Assembly (NCBI GenBank): GCA_902473545.1
Contig: CABRSG010000058.1
Span: forward strand, 1 to 10,521
Source: an uncultured Lachnospiraceae bacterium
Lineage (GTDB): Bacteria > Bacillota > Clostridia > Lachnospirales > Lachnospiraceae
Length of the DNA: 10,521 nucleotides
Direction of reading: 5' to 3'
Made by a program: the position numbers and the translations under genes
Part shown: positions 1 through 5,472 of the stretch, piece by piece
Layout: each line of letters starts with the position of its first letter
Numbering within the stretch: the stretch's first letter is position 1
Notes under the pieces: generated by a model
Told to the model about the DNA's origin: nothing
What the model saw: the letters and a program-made list of their open reading frames with translations, nothing else
Databases searched by the model: none

Positions 1-315
1 ACCGTGCGGCGCTCCCTGCTCCGCAAGCTTTTTTATATAATCATTTGTGGAATCCACGGTATCAAGATATACCAGCTCCTGCCCCGCCCATGCAGTCTCC
101 ATGCGGCTTTTCAGCTCCGCGCCGGAAACGGTGTCGGGCGCTGTCACCAGACGGTACCCTTTGTTCTGCACTGCCTCGATCTCGTAGCCCTCCTCACGAA
201 GCTGCTGAATTCCCTTCCAGATGGCAGCCCGCGTCACTCCGAACTGCCCGCAAAGCTCCTGCCCGGACACATAATCCTTCTTGGCGCGCAGTGCACTTAA
301 AATCTTACTCTTCAT
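1..315 (-). CDS. birA: Bifunctional biotin ligase / biotin operon repressor BirA, N-terminal part (runs off left edge)
   Basis: The 105 visible codons start at ATG 315-313 and stay open to the window edge, so the 3' end is missing. Residues 1-60 look like the winged helix-turn-helix of class II BirA proteins, with FGVTRAAIWKGIQQLREEGY (25-44) as the helix-turn-helix core and a KGYRL wing at 52-56. The catalytic domain then begins with DSTNDYIKKLAEQGAPHG (88-105), the conserved opening of the biotin protein ligase fold. The family activates biotin with ATP, attaches it to a lysine of biotin-dependent carboxylases, and can repress biotin genes through the N-terminal domain. The start lies 8 bases after the argF stop with only a weak, distant GGAG upstream. 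Translation is therefore probably coupled to argF and the gene co-transcribed with it. The catalytic GRGRxGR loop would lie outside the window. Confidence 0.93.
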   Translation of the reverse strand, partial: MKSKILSALRAKKDYVSGQELCGQFGVTRAAIWKGIQQLREEGYEIEAVQNKGYRLVTAPDTVSGAELKSRMETAWAGQELVYLDTVDSTNDYIKKLAEQGAPHG

Positions 316-323
316 AATATCCG

Positions 324-1316
324 TTATTCTCCAAGCGTCGCCAGCATGACGGCTTTGATGGTATGCATTCTGTTTTCCGCCTCCTGGAATACCTTCGAGC
401 GTCCGCTGCGGAACACCTCATCCGTCACTTCCATCTCCGTAAGACCAAAACGCTCTCCCATCTCTTTGCCGATCCCGGTGTTCAGATCGTGGAAGGACGG
501 CAGACAGTGCAGGAAAATAACATTCTCACTTCCATTGTCCATGACTTCCTTTGTCACCTTGTAAGGCGTGAGGTCGCGGATGCGCTCCTCCCAGACCTCA
601 TCCGGCTCGCCCATGGAAACCCACACATCCGTGCAGATAACGTCCGCGCCCTTTGTGCCCTCCATCACATCCTCCGTCAGCGTGATTGCAGCGCCGGATT
701 CCTCCGCATATTTCTGACACTCCTCCACCAGCTCCTGCGCCGGGAAGTATTTCTTCGGCGCGCACGCCACGAAATCCATGCCCATCTTTGCACAGGCGAT
801 CATGTAGGAATTCCCCATATTGTAGCGCGCATCTCCAAGATACACCAATTTGATGCCTTTTAATTTTCCGAAATTTTCCTGGATAGTGAGCATATCCGCA
901 AGCATCTGTGTCGGGTGATACTCGTTCGTCAGACCGTTCCATACCGGAACACCGGCGTAGCGCGCAAGCTCCTCCACAATTTCCTGCCCATAGCCGCGAT
1001 ACTCGATGCCCTCAAACATACTTCCAAGCACCCGCGCCGTATCCTCGATACTCTCCTTTTTGCCGATCTGCGAACTCTTCGGGTCGAGATAGGTGGTGCC
1101 CATGCCGAGGTCGTGTGCTGCCACCTCAAAAGAGCAGCGTGTTCTTGTGCTTGTTTTTTCAAATATCAATGCAACATTCTTGCCGCGGTGCACATCCACC
1201 GGAATACCCTTTTTCTTCTTTTCCTTCAAGTCCGCAGAAAGTTCCAGAAGACTTGAAATTTCCTCCGGTGTAAAATCCTTCAATGTTAAAAAATTACGTC
1301 CCTTTAAATCCGTCAT
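324..1316 (-). CDS. argF: Ornithine carbamoyltransferase (330 aa), downstream module of the fused frame
   Basis: Read from Met305 of the fused frame, this is a full-length OTCase of 330 residues, a normal size for the family. It transfers the carbamoyl group of carbamoyl phosphate to ornithine, giving citrulline, in arginine synthesis or, in reverse, arginine catabolism. Visible motifs are the carbamoyl-phosphate loop EKTSTRTR (53-60), HPTQ (134-137), GDARYNMGNS (161-170), SMGE (234-237) and HCLPSFHD (270-277). MTDLKGRNFLTLKDF is a typical OTCase N-terminus, which supports ATG 1316-1314 as the ancestral and perhaps still used start. A GAGGAG element lies 13 bases upstream, rather far. No separate promoter or ArgR operator was recognised just upstream, so expression probably depends on the nfeD promoter. 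Anabolic (ArgF) and catabolic (ArcB) roles cannot be separated by sequence; no arcA or arcC is present, and ArgF is the default name. Confidence 0.92.
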   Translation of the reverse strand: MTDLKGRNFLTLKDFTPEEISSLLELSADLKEKKKKGIPVDVHRGKNVALIFEKTSTRTRCSFEVAAHDLGMGTTYLDPKSSQIGKKESIEDTARVLGSMFEGIEYRGYGQEIVEELARYAGVPVWNGLTNEYHPTQMLADMLTIQENFGKLKGIKLVYLGDARYNMGNSYMIACAKMGMDFVACAPKKYFPAQELVEECQKYAEESGAAITLTEDVMEGTKGADVICTDVWVSMGEPDEVWEERIRDLTPYKVTKEVMDNGSENVIFLHCLPSFHDLNTGIGKEMGERFGLTEMEVTDEVFRSGRSKVFQEAENRMHTIKAVMLATLGE

Positions 1317-2228
1317 TTTATTTTTTCCACTCCTCAGTTTCCACTTTTCCTGGATACCCAGATCCGCTATCTTCTCGCCCGCCTGCTGCACAAGACGCTC
1401 AAGCAGACTGTCCGGACGCTCCGATGTTTTATCGCCCTCACGCAGGACACGAAGCGCATCCTGGTAGCCGCGCTCTATATTTTCCTGACACCGCACGGCG
1501 GAAAAATCCATAATATTGCCAAGATCCTCCTCCGGCGCGATCGTGATAATGTTTACATTTTCCGGTATGGATACCGGACGCTCAATACCGATGCCATAAA
1601 TCCGGATAACGATGATGTTTTTGATGCCTTTCTGCAGCAGCGTGCCGACCGGCACATTATCCACAAAGCCGCCGTCCAGGTAGCGCTTTCCCTCGATCTT
1701 TTCGCTCTTGAAGATCGGGGAAATATAGGAGCTGGCGAGCAGGTAATTTACCATATCCTCCTCGTCCGCCTCATTCATGTGGATTTCCAGCGCTTTGCGG
1801 TCTGTCACGGAGACCGTACGCACATAGAAATCGATCCTGGATTCCCGTATCTTCTGAGTATCCACATTTTCCTTCAAAAGCGCGCGCAGCGGCTCAATCT
1901 CAATCCCCCTGTCTTTGAGAAACTCCCGCCCGATTTTTAAAATCTCCGAAATCGGAAGCCTGCCCTCAAACAGCGCCTGCATAGCATCATCGTCCACACC
2001 GTCCATAATACTGGAATATCTGATATTTTTCCAGAGCTTTTCCGCCCGGTCGATATCATCCATGCAAATCAAAGCTCCGTTCAGAGCGCCAACGGAGGTG
2101 CCCGCAACTGCCTTAATTTTTACGCCCGCTTCGCGCAGCGCTTTCCAGGCGCCTACCTGGTAGGCGCCTTTGGCACCGCCGCCCTCAAGCACGATTCCGT
2201 ATTCCCGGTTTAAATCTATTTTCGGCAT
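324..2228 (-). CDS. Patatin-like phospholipase fused in frame to ornithine carbamoyltransferase (634 aa)
   Basis: One uninterrupted frame holds two complete proteins. Residues 6-200 are a patatin-like (RssA/YchK-type) serine hydrolase. It has the glycine-rich oxyanion loop EGGGAKGAYQVG (15-26), the nucleophile elbow G43-T-S45-V-G47 and the dyad aspartate D185 in LDGGFVDN, so all catalytic parts are present. A further ~100 residues end in IQEKWKLRSGKNK, followed at Met305 by a full ArgF. Patatin-like proteins cleave acyl chains from membrane lipids; the substrate here cannot be read from sequence. No signal peptide is seen, so it is probably cytoplasmic and acts at the membrane face. The start ATG 2228-2226 has AAAGGG about 12 bases upstream and lies 24 bases after the slipin gene. 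I know of no standard enzyme with this architecture. The fusion may be real, a recent single-base deletion in the A6 tract at 1321-1326, or a sequencing error. Confidence 0.85.
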   Translation of the reverse strand: MPKIDLNREYGIVLEGGGAKGAYQVGAWKALREAGVKIKAVAGTSVGALNGALICMDDIDRAEKLWKNIRYSSIMDGVDDDAMQALFEGRLPISEILKIGREFLKDRGIEIEPLRALLKENVDTQKIRESRIDFYVRTVSVTDRKALEIHMNEADEEDMVNYLLASSYISPIFKSEKIEGKRYLDGGFVDNVPVGTLLQKGIKNIIVIRIYGIGIERPVSIPENVNIITIAPEEDLGNIMDFSAVRCQENIERGYQDALRVLREGDKTSERPDSLLERLVQQAGEKIADLGIQEKWKLRSGKNKMTDLKGRNFLTLKDFTPEEISSLLELSADLKEKKKKGIPVDVHRGKNVALIFEKTSTRTRCSFEVAAHDLGMGTTYLDPKSSQIGKKESIEDTARVLGSMFEGIEYRGYGQEIVEELARYAGVPVWNGLTNEYHPTQMLADMLTIQENFGKLKGIKLVYLGDARYNMGNSYMIACAKMGMDFVACAPKKYFPAQELVEECQKYAEESGAAITLTEDVMEGTKGADVICTDVWVSMGEPDEVWEERIRDLTPYKVTKEVMDNGSENVIFLHCLPSFHDLNTGIGKEMGERFGLTEMEVTDEVFRSGRSKVFQEAENRMHTIKAVMLATLGE

Positions 2229-2252
2229 AAGTGCTTATATCCCTTTGCTTTT

Positions 2253-3176
2253 CTATTCGCTCTTTGCAATTTCCGCAGCAGCCTTCACAAAACCCGCCAT
2301 ATTCTGCAGCTCGGACGGAATGATGATCTTGGTCGCCTGCCCGTCCGCCACCTTCGTCATTGCCTCAAAGCTCTTGAGCGCAAGCACGCTGGAATCCGCG
2401 CCCGCTTCTTTCAGGAAACGGATACCGTCGGCATTCGCCTGCTGCACCTTTAAGATCGCCTCCGCCTGGCCTTCCGCCTCGCGGATCATCTTTTCTTTTG
2501 CAGCCTCAGCGCGCAGGATCGCCGCCTGCTTCTCCGCCTCCGCGTCCAGAATGATTGACTGCTTCTTACCTTCCGCGATCAGGATAGCGGATTTCTTCTC
2601 ACCCTCTGCCACCAGGATCGTCTCGCGGCGCTCACGCTCCGCCTTCATCTGCTTCTCCATCGCCTCCTGAATGGCTGCCGGCGGGATAATGCTCTTCAGC
2701 TCAACGCGGTTTACCTTGATGCCCCACGGATCAGTCGCCAAATCAAGCGCTGCGCGCATTTTCGTATTGATGACATCTCTGGAAGTAAGTGTTTCGTCCA
2801 GTTCAAGCTCTCCGACAATGTTTCTCAGTGTGGTAGCCGTCAGATTCTCAATCGCCATGATCGGGTTCTCCACGCCGTATGCGTACAGCTTCGGATCGGT
2901 GATCTGGAAGAACACGATGGTGTCGATCCGCATGGTTACGTTATCCTTTGTGATAACCGGCTGCGGAGCAAAGTCCACTACCTGCTCCTTTAAGAGCACC
3001 TTGCGCGCTACACGGTCAATGAGCGGCACCTTAAAGTGGATGCCAACACCCCAGGTCGTCTGATAGCCTCCCAGACGTTCAATTACATATCCGTATGCCT
3101 GCGGAACTACCTTCACGCAGGAAGTCAGAAGCAAAAGCACGATCAAAACCAGTGCCAGAATAATCCCCATAGTCAT
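2253..3176 (-). CDS. Slipin / stomatin-like SPFH domain membrane protein (307 aa)
   Basis: An N-terminal hydrophobic helix (residues 4-19) anchors the protein. It is followed by an SPFH (stomatin/prohibitin/flotillin/HflK-C) domain at about 21-180, with the slipin/paraslipin hallmarks VPQAYGYVIERLGGY (24-38) and WGIKVNRVELKSIIPP (151-166). Residues 187-230 are four exact 11-residue repeats of the type ILxAExxKxxx, then more degenerate turns to about 245, indicating a long helical assembly segment. Such proteins form large oligomeric membrane assemblies, often beside NfeD partners, and are linked to membrane organisation and protein quality control. The start ATG 3176-3174 follows AAGGAG at 7-8 bases and overlaps the nfeD stop by 4 bases (ATGA), so the two are translationally coupled. 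LTSC at 17-20 resembles a lipobox, but the N-terminus lacks the usual positive charges, so I do not call it a lipoprotein. Confidence 0.93.
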   Translation of the reverse strand: MTMGIILALVLIVLLLLTSCVKVVPQAYGYVIERLGGYQTTWGVGIHFKVPLIDRVARKVLLKEQVVDFAPQPVITKDNVTMRIDTIVFFQITDPKLYAYGVENPIMAIENLTATTLRNIVGELELDETLTSRDVINTKMRAALDLATDPWGIKVNRVELKSIIPPAAIQEAMEKQMKAERERRETILVAEGEKKSAILIAEGKKQSIILDAEAEKQAAILRAEAAKEKMIREAEGQAEAILKVQQANADGIRFLKEAGADSSVLALKSFEAMTKVADGQATKIIIPSELQNMAGFVKAAAEIAKSE

Positions 3177-3613
3177 ATCTTCATCTCCTTTTCTTTTACA
3201 ATCAGTTTTACACCTTCTATTGCGGCGATCTGCACGGTGCTGCCCGTTCTGATGATGTGTCTGTCATCTGCAGAACGCGCGGTCCATTCCTGTCCGCGTA
3301 CCTGCGCTTTTCCGGCACTCTTCAGATTGTCGATGTCTTCTGTAACACAGGCAATCTCACCGATCAGCCCGTCTGCGTTCGTCCGCTCACGCTTGCGGTT
3401 TACACAGCGCACAGCAAACGGTCTTGTGAAAAGCAGCAGTATAAAGGACACGGCAAGAAAAACGCCGCACTGCACCCACACATTTATACCGAGCATGCAG
3501 ACCACCATCGCGGCAATTGCTCCGCCTGCAAACCAGATGGTCGTCAGCCCCATCGTGATCACCTCAATGATGAGGAGCAGGGCAAACAGGATAAGCCAGT
3601 ATATCGGTTCCAT
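3173..3613 (-). CDS. NfeD-family membrane protein, short form (146 aa)
   Basis: About three transmembrane segments lie within residues 5-64 (roughly 5-24, 26-44 and 47-64). A basic stretch NRKRER (73-78) follows, then a C-terminal OB-fold-like domain at about 82-140 with the NfeD pattern GKAQVRGQEWTARS (101-114). This is the short NfeD type, without the N-terminal ClpP-like protease domain of long forms. NfeD proteins partner with slipins in membrane assemblies, and here the slipin gene overlaps the stop codon by 4 bases, as expected for that pair. The chosen start, ATG 3613-3611, sits 6 bases after a perfect AGGAGG. An ATG 18 bases further upstream would place that AGGAGG inside the coding region and is rejected. 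It is the first gene of a likely operon reading into slipin, phospholipase/argF and birA. Confidence 0.92.
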   Translation of the reverse strand: MEPIYWLILFALLLIIEVITMGLTTIWFAGGAIAAMVVCMLGINVWVQCGVFLAVSFILLLFTRPFAVRCVNRKRERTNADGLIGEIACVTEDIDNLKSAGKAQVRGQEWTARSADDRHIIRTGSTVQIAAIEGVKLIVKEKEMKI

Positions 3614-3625
3614 AAAAATCCTCCT
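3614..3625 (-). promoter_or_regulatory. Ribosome binding site that sets the nfeD start
   Basis: On the minus strand AGGAGG (3625-3620) is followed by ATTTTT and then ATG at 3613. The perfect Shine-Dalgarno with 6-base spacing decides for this start over the in-frame ATG at 3631, which lies upstream of the site. Confidence 0.85.
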
Positions 3626-3648
3626 CTCCATGTATCGCCTATGGGATT

Positions 3649-3677
3649 ATTATACACCAAAGGAGAGGGAAGGTAAA
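3649..3677 (-). promoter_or_regulatory. Probable sigma-A promoter of the nfeD-slipin-patatin/argF-birA operon
   Basis: On the minus strand TTTACC (3677-3672, 4 of 6 to TTGACA) is separated by exactly 17 bases from TATAAT (3654-3649, 6 of 6). Transcription would begin near 3642 and give a leader of about 29 bases before the nfeD ATG. It is the only convincing promoter seen ahead of this gene string. I identified no operator in it. Confidence 0.7.
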
Positions 3678-3695
3678 CAGAAAAATAGAGGACAT

Positions 3696-3744
3696 TGCAC
3701 TCAGGAACTTTGTTCCTTCGTTTGGGACATTCGTCCCATAAAAA
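3696..3744. repeat. 49-bp direct repeat, copy A (two adjacent mini-hairpins)
   Basis: This is identical over 49 bases to 3800-3848, 104 bases away. It holds two small inverted repeats: AGGAAC-TTT-GTTCCT (3703-3717) and TGGGAC-ATTC-GTCCCA (3723-3738). Downstream at 3757-3774 it also shares the 18-mer GGATGTCTGCGTGCAAGC with copy B (3862-3879). The long terminator-like arm after copy B is degenerate after copy A. Confidence 0.9.
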
Positions 3745-3799
3745 AGTACCCTAGGCGGATGTCTGCGTGCAAGCGCCGGCTCCCTCTGCTCCGTCATGC

Positions 3800-3848
3800 T
3801 GCACTCAGGAACTTTGTTCCTTCGTTTGGGACATTCGTCCCATAAAAA
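3800..3848. repeat. 49-bp direct repeat, copy B
   Basis: This is an exact copy of 3696-3744, with the same paired hairpins at 3807-3821 and 3827-3842. Its right end, the A5 run, doubles as the outer arm of the long hairpin at 3844-3907. Repeat and terminator may therefore be one composite element. Confidence 0.9.
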
Positions 3849-3907
3849 TACCGCCATGGATGGATGTCTGCGTGCAAGCACGCACATCCGTCCATGACGG
3901 TATTTTT
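3844..3907 (-). terminator. Long hairpin terminator after the cell-wall hydrolase gene
   Basis: The outer arms AAAAATACCG (3844-3853) and CGGTATTTTT (3898-3907) pair, the middle arms match CATGGATGGATG to CATCCGTCCATG with one G-T wobble, and the inner stem is TGCGTGC-AA-GCACGCA (3869-3884). The structure spans about 64 bases and begins 14 bases after the hydrolase stop. Read on the minus strand it ends in a T5 run. It is symmetric and could terminate in both directions, which would also shield the nfeD operon from read-through. Confidence 0.85.
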
Positions 3908-3921
3908 GCATGACTCATTGT

Positions 3922-5313
3922 TTAATAAAATTGATGGTCTCCGATCTGCTGTCCCTGACCGCTGCCGGTGTTGAAGTAGAGGGCGTCTCCTACGGTGCCC
4001 TCACCGCTGAGCGCAGCGGCTGCTGCATCGTAGCAGTCCTGCGGAGCGTTGCCGATTACCTGATCGAGCCAACCAGAGCTCGCCGGTGTGAACTGACCGC
4101 TTTCGTAGATAACGCCGGAGATGCTGTCCGCAAAGGAGGAGCTGTTGACACGGTTCATAACAACCTGACCGACTGCAATCTTTCCTTCCTCACTCTGGTT
4201 GCCTGCCTCACAGTAGATGAGTGCTGCCAGGAGATCGAGGTCGCTTGCGCTGTAGCTTGTATCGGCGGAGCCATCCGCCTCAGTAGACGGATCAATGTAT
4301 TCGTCTCCGCCAAGACCATCGTCCTCGCCTTCATCCCAGACGCCAGTCTCTTCATCGCCTTCTGCATATGTATCGTCTGCGTATGCGCCCTCGTCGCTCC
4401 ACGCTTCCGTCTGAACTTCCGCTTCTGTATAGTCTGTCGTGCTGTAATCTTCCGTTTCCACATAGCTTTCTGTCTCTACATAAGCTTCTGTTTCCACGTA
4501 GCCTTCAGTCTCCATATAATCTACGGTTCCGTAATCTACATCTTCCGCGTAGCTTTCTGTCTCTGCATAGCCCTCGGTTTCCATATAATCTGCAGTTCCA
4601 TAGTCCACGTCTTCCACGTAGCTTTCCGTTTCTGCATAATCTTCCGCTTCAACGTAACTGTCGTCTGCATAGCTTTCTGTTTCCGGAACGCTTTCTGTCT
4701 GAACCGGTGCCGTCTGCGGAACGTTCTGTGTGCTCTCCATCTGTGCGGGCGCCACATATGCATCCGTAGCGATCGCGGTGTCAAGCACGGTGGTCATCTC
4801 CACATCCTCTGCTGCCACATACCCCATACTGCCGTCCGCAAGTTCTACCTCTACCCAGTTTACAGTACTTCCAAGCACCTCGTAGCCCTCGCCCTCATTC
4901 AGCGTACCGATAACAGAAGATAAATTTTCATTATCTGAAAATACCTTTACGCCGTCGTAATTGGCAACCGCGCCCTGGACGCCGTAGATCGCTTTTAACT
5001 GTTCCGCCGTATCGCCAAATGCAAGATAATCCGTTTTTACATAGCCGGAAATATTTCCGGATTCAATCAGTGTCCAATCCTCATCCATGCTGCGCACGAT
5101 CACGCCGGCCGCGCCCGGAACAAAGCCGATCACCTTGCTGTCTCCGGATGCAGATTCGCGGATTAAAAGGTCAGTCTCTACGTTTGCAACGGCAATGTTT
5201 TTTCCGCCGCACTTATCCGATACAGTGGCTGCAGATGCCGCGCCGCCCACTGCTGCTGCAAGTGTGAGCGTGGATACGGTAGTGCAGAGAACCTGTTTCA
5301 TTCTTTTTTTCAT
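3922..5313 (-). CDS. Secreted cell-wall hydrolase, SH3-like domains plus SleB/CwlJ-type catalytic domain (463 aa)
   Basis: Numbered from ATG 5313: a signal peptide at 1-28 has a KKRMK start, a hydrophobic core and cleavage after AASA. Two SH3-like wall-binding domains follow at about 38-98 and 115-172. Next is a Glu/Tyr/Thr-rich acidic linker at about 188-350, and then a Hydrolase_2 (SleB/CwlJ) domain at 357-463. That domain carries YCEAGNQSEEGKIAVGQVVM (367-386), where E369 is the likely catalytic acid. It ends in IGDHQFY, close to the usual IGxHxF end of the family, so the gene looks complete. The family cleaves peptidoglycan glycan strands. The SleB N-terminal binding domain is absent and SH3 domains replace it, which fits a general wall-remodelling enzyme better than a strict spore germination enzyme. 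It has its own promoter and terminator. Confidence 0.92.
   Translation of the reverse strand: MKKRMKQVLCTTVSTLTLAAAVGGAASAATVSDKCGGKNIAVANVETDLLIRESASGDSKVIGFVPGAAGVIVRSMDEDWTLIESGNISGYVKTDYLAFGDTAEQLKAIYGVQGAVANYDGVKVFSDNENLSSVIGTLNEGEGYEVLGSTVNWVEVELADGSMGYVAAEDVEMTTVLDTAIATDAYVAPAQMESTQNVPQTAPVQTESVPETESYADDSYVEAEDYAETESYVEDVDYGTADYMETEGYAETESYAEDVDYGTVDYMETEGYVETEAYVETESYVETEDYSTTDYTEAEVQTEAWSDEGAYADDTYAEGDEETGVWDEGEDDGLGGDEYIDPSTEADGSADTSYSASDLDLLAALIYCEAGNQSEEGKIAVGQVVMNRVNSSSFADSISGVIYESGQFTPASSGWLDQVIGNAPQDCYDAAAAALSGEGTVGDALYFNTGSGQGQQIGDHQFY
4501..4638 (-). repeat. Tandem 69-bp repeat (two 23-residue units) in the acidic linker
   Basis: The two adjacent 69-bp units (4501-4569 and 4570-4638) encode YAETESY(V/A)EDVDYGT(A/V)DYMETEG, identical at 21 of 23 residues. 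By my alignment they differ at 12 of 69 bases, every difference is a transition, and only two change the protein. Degenerate VETE(A/S/D)Y units continue on the low-coordinate side (about 4450-4500). The linker carries a strong negative charge with regularly spaced tyrosines. Confidence 0.85.
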
Positions 5314-5319
5314 AGTCAA

Positions 5320-5330
5320 TAAAACCTCCT
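5320..5330 (-). promoter_or_regulatory. Ribosome binding site of the hydrolase gene; start codon ambiguous
   Basis: AGGAGG (5330-5325) lies 5 bases before TTG (5319-5317) and 11 bases before ATG (5313-5311), in the same frame. The spacing favours TTG and the codon type favours ATG. The choice adds only two residues and leaves the signal peptide intact. I annotated ATG. Confidence 0.6.
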
Positions 5331-5364
5331 ATGTACAGGCAAACTTAGCTCATTCTCGCCCGTT

Positions 5365-5381
5365 TGTTACAAATTTGTTAA
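5365..5381 (+). promoter_or_regulatory. WalR (YycF)-like box in the hydrolase leader
   Basis: On the plus strand TGTTAC (5365-5370), five bases AAATT, and TGTTAA (5376-5381) match the WalR consensus TGTWAH-N5-TGTWAH at every defined position. The same bases can be read as an imperfect palindrome centred on AAATTT. The box lies about 10-26 bases downstream of the predicted transcription start, a position that fits repression better than activation. WalRK controls autolysins in Bacillota, and the gene is a wall hydrolase. That WalR binds here is inference. Confidence 0.5.
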
Positions 5382-5396
5382 CTTTATTACGCACTC

Positions 5397-5425
5397 ATTT
5401 TATAACAGTTAATAATTTTTGTCAA
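5397..5425 (-). promoter_or_regulatory. Strong sigma-A-type promoter of the cell-wall hydrolase gene
   Basis: On the minus strand TTGACA (5425-5420, 6 of 6) is followed by 17 bases and TAAAAT (5402-5397, 5 of 6). The predicted start near 5390 gives a leader of about 70-76 bases containing the WalR-like box and the ribosome site. The promoter begins right after the terminator of the preceding gene. Confidence 0.82.
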
Positions 5426-5437
5426 TAGAAAGATTGT

Positions 5438-5472
5438 ACAAAAATACACGGCAGCTATCACAAGCTGCCGTG
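5438..5472 (-). terminator. Rho-independent terminator overlapping the end of the RNA methyltransferase gene
   Basis: On the minus strand CACGGCAGCT (5472-5463), the loop TGTGAT and AGCTGCCGTG (5456-5447) form a perfect 10-bp stem, followed by TATTTTTGT. The methyltransferase stop TGA (5460-5458) lies in the loop, and the upstream arm encodes the last residues His-Gly-Ser-Leu. It ends the pfkA-methyltransferase transcript just before the hydrolase promoter. Confidence 0.92.

Larger units (their letters stand above)
3696..3907. other. Intergenic repeat block between the hydrolase and nfeD genes, two ~104-bp units
   Basis: The 308-base gap between nfeD (3613) and the hydrolase stop (3922) contains, from low to high coordinate: the nfeD ribosome site and promoter, unit A (3696-3799), and unit B (3800 to about 3907) including the terminator. 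Each unit starts with the 49-bp repeat, continues through the shared 18-mer and approaches a CCGTCATG or CCGTCCATG end. This suggests duplication of a whole element followed by divergence of the inner part. A 90-codon open frame crosses the block on the minus strand, but it only translates the repeats twice in different frames and has no good ribosome site. I see no transposase and no clear target-site duplication. A non-autonomous REP- or MITE-like element is the best description. Confidence 0.65.

Noticed and set aside
3117..3128. A lipoprotein signal (LTSC) in the slipin
   Set aside because: The N-terminus MTMGII lacks positive charges, and the segment reads as the ordinary slipin membrane anchor.
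3614..3631. A longer nfeD start at ATG 3631
   Set aside because: The AGGAGG ribosome site would fall inside the gene, and the added residues precede the normal NfeD membrane start.
3696..3848. A CRISPR array
   Set aside because: There are only two 49-bp copies, the spacer itself contains shared sequence, and no cas gene is present.
3639..3911. A 90-codon open frame on the minus strand in the hydrolase-nfeD gap
   Set aside because: It only translates the two hairpin repeats (in different frames) and the nfeD promoter region, has no good ribosome site, and shows no protein-like pattern.
3910..4923. A 337-codon plus-strand open frame rich in Cys, Phe, Ile and His
   Set aside because: It is the antisense shadow of the repetitive hydrolase gene, whose domains, promoter, ribosome site and terminator all support the minus strand.
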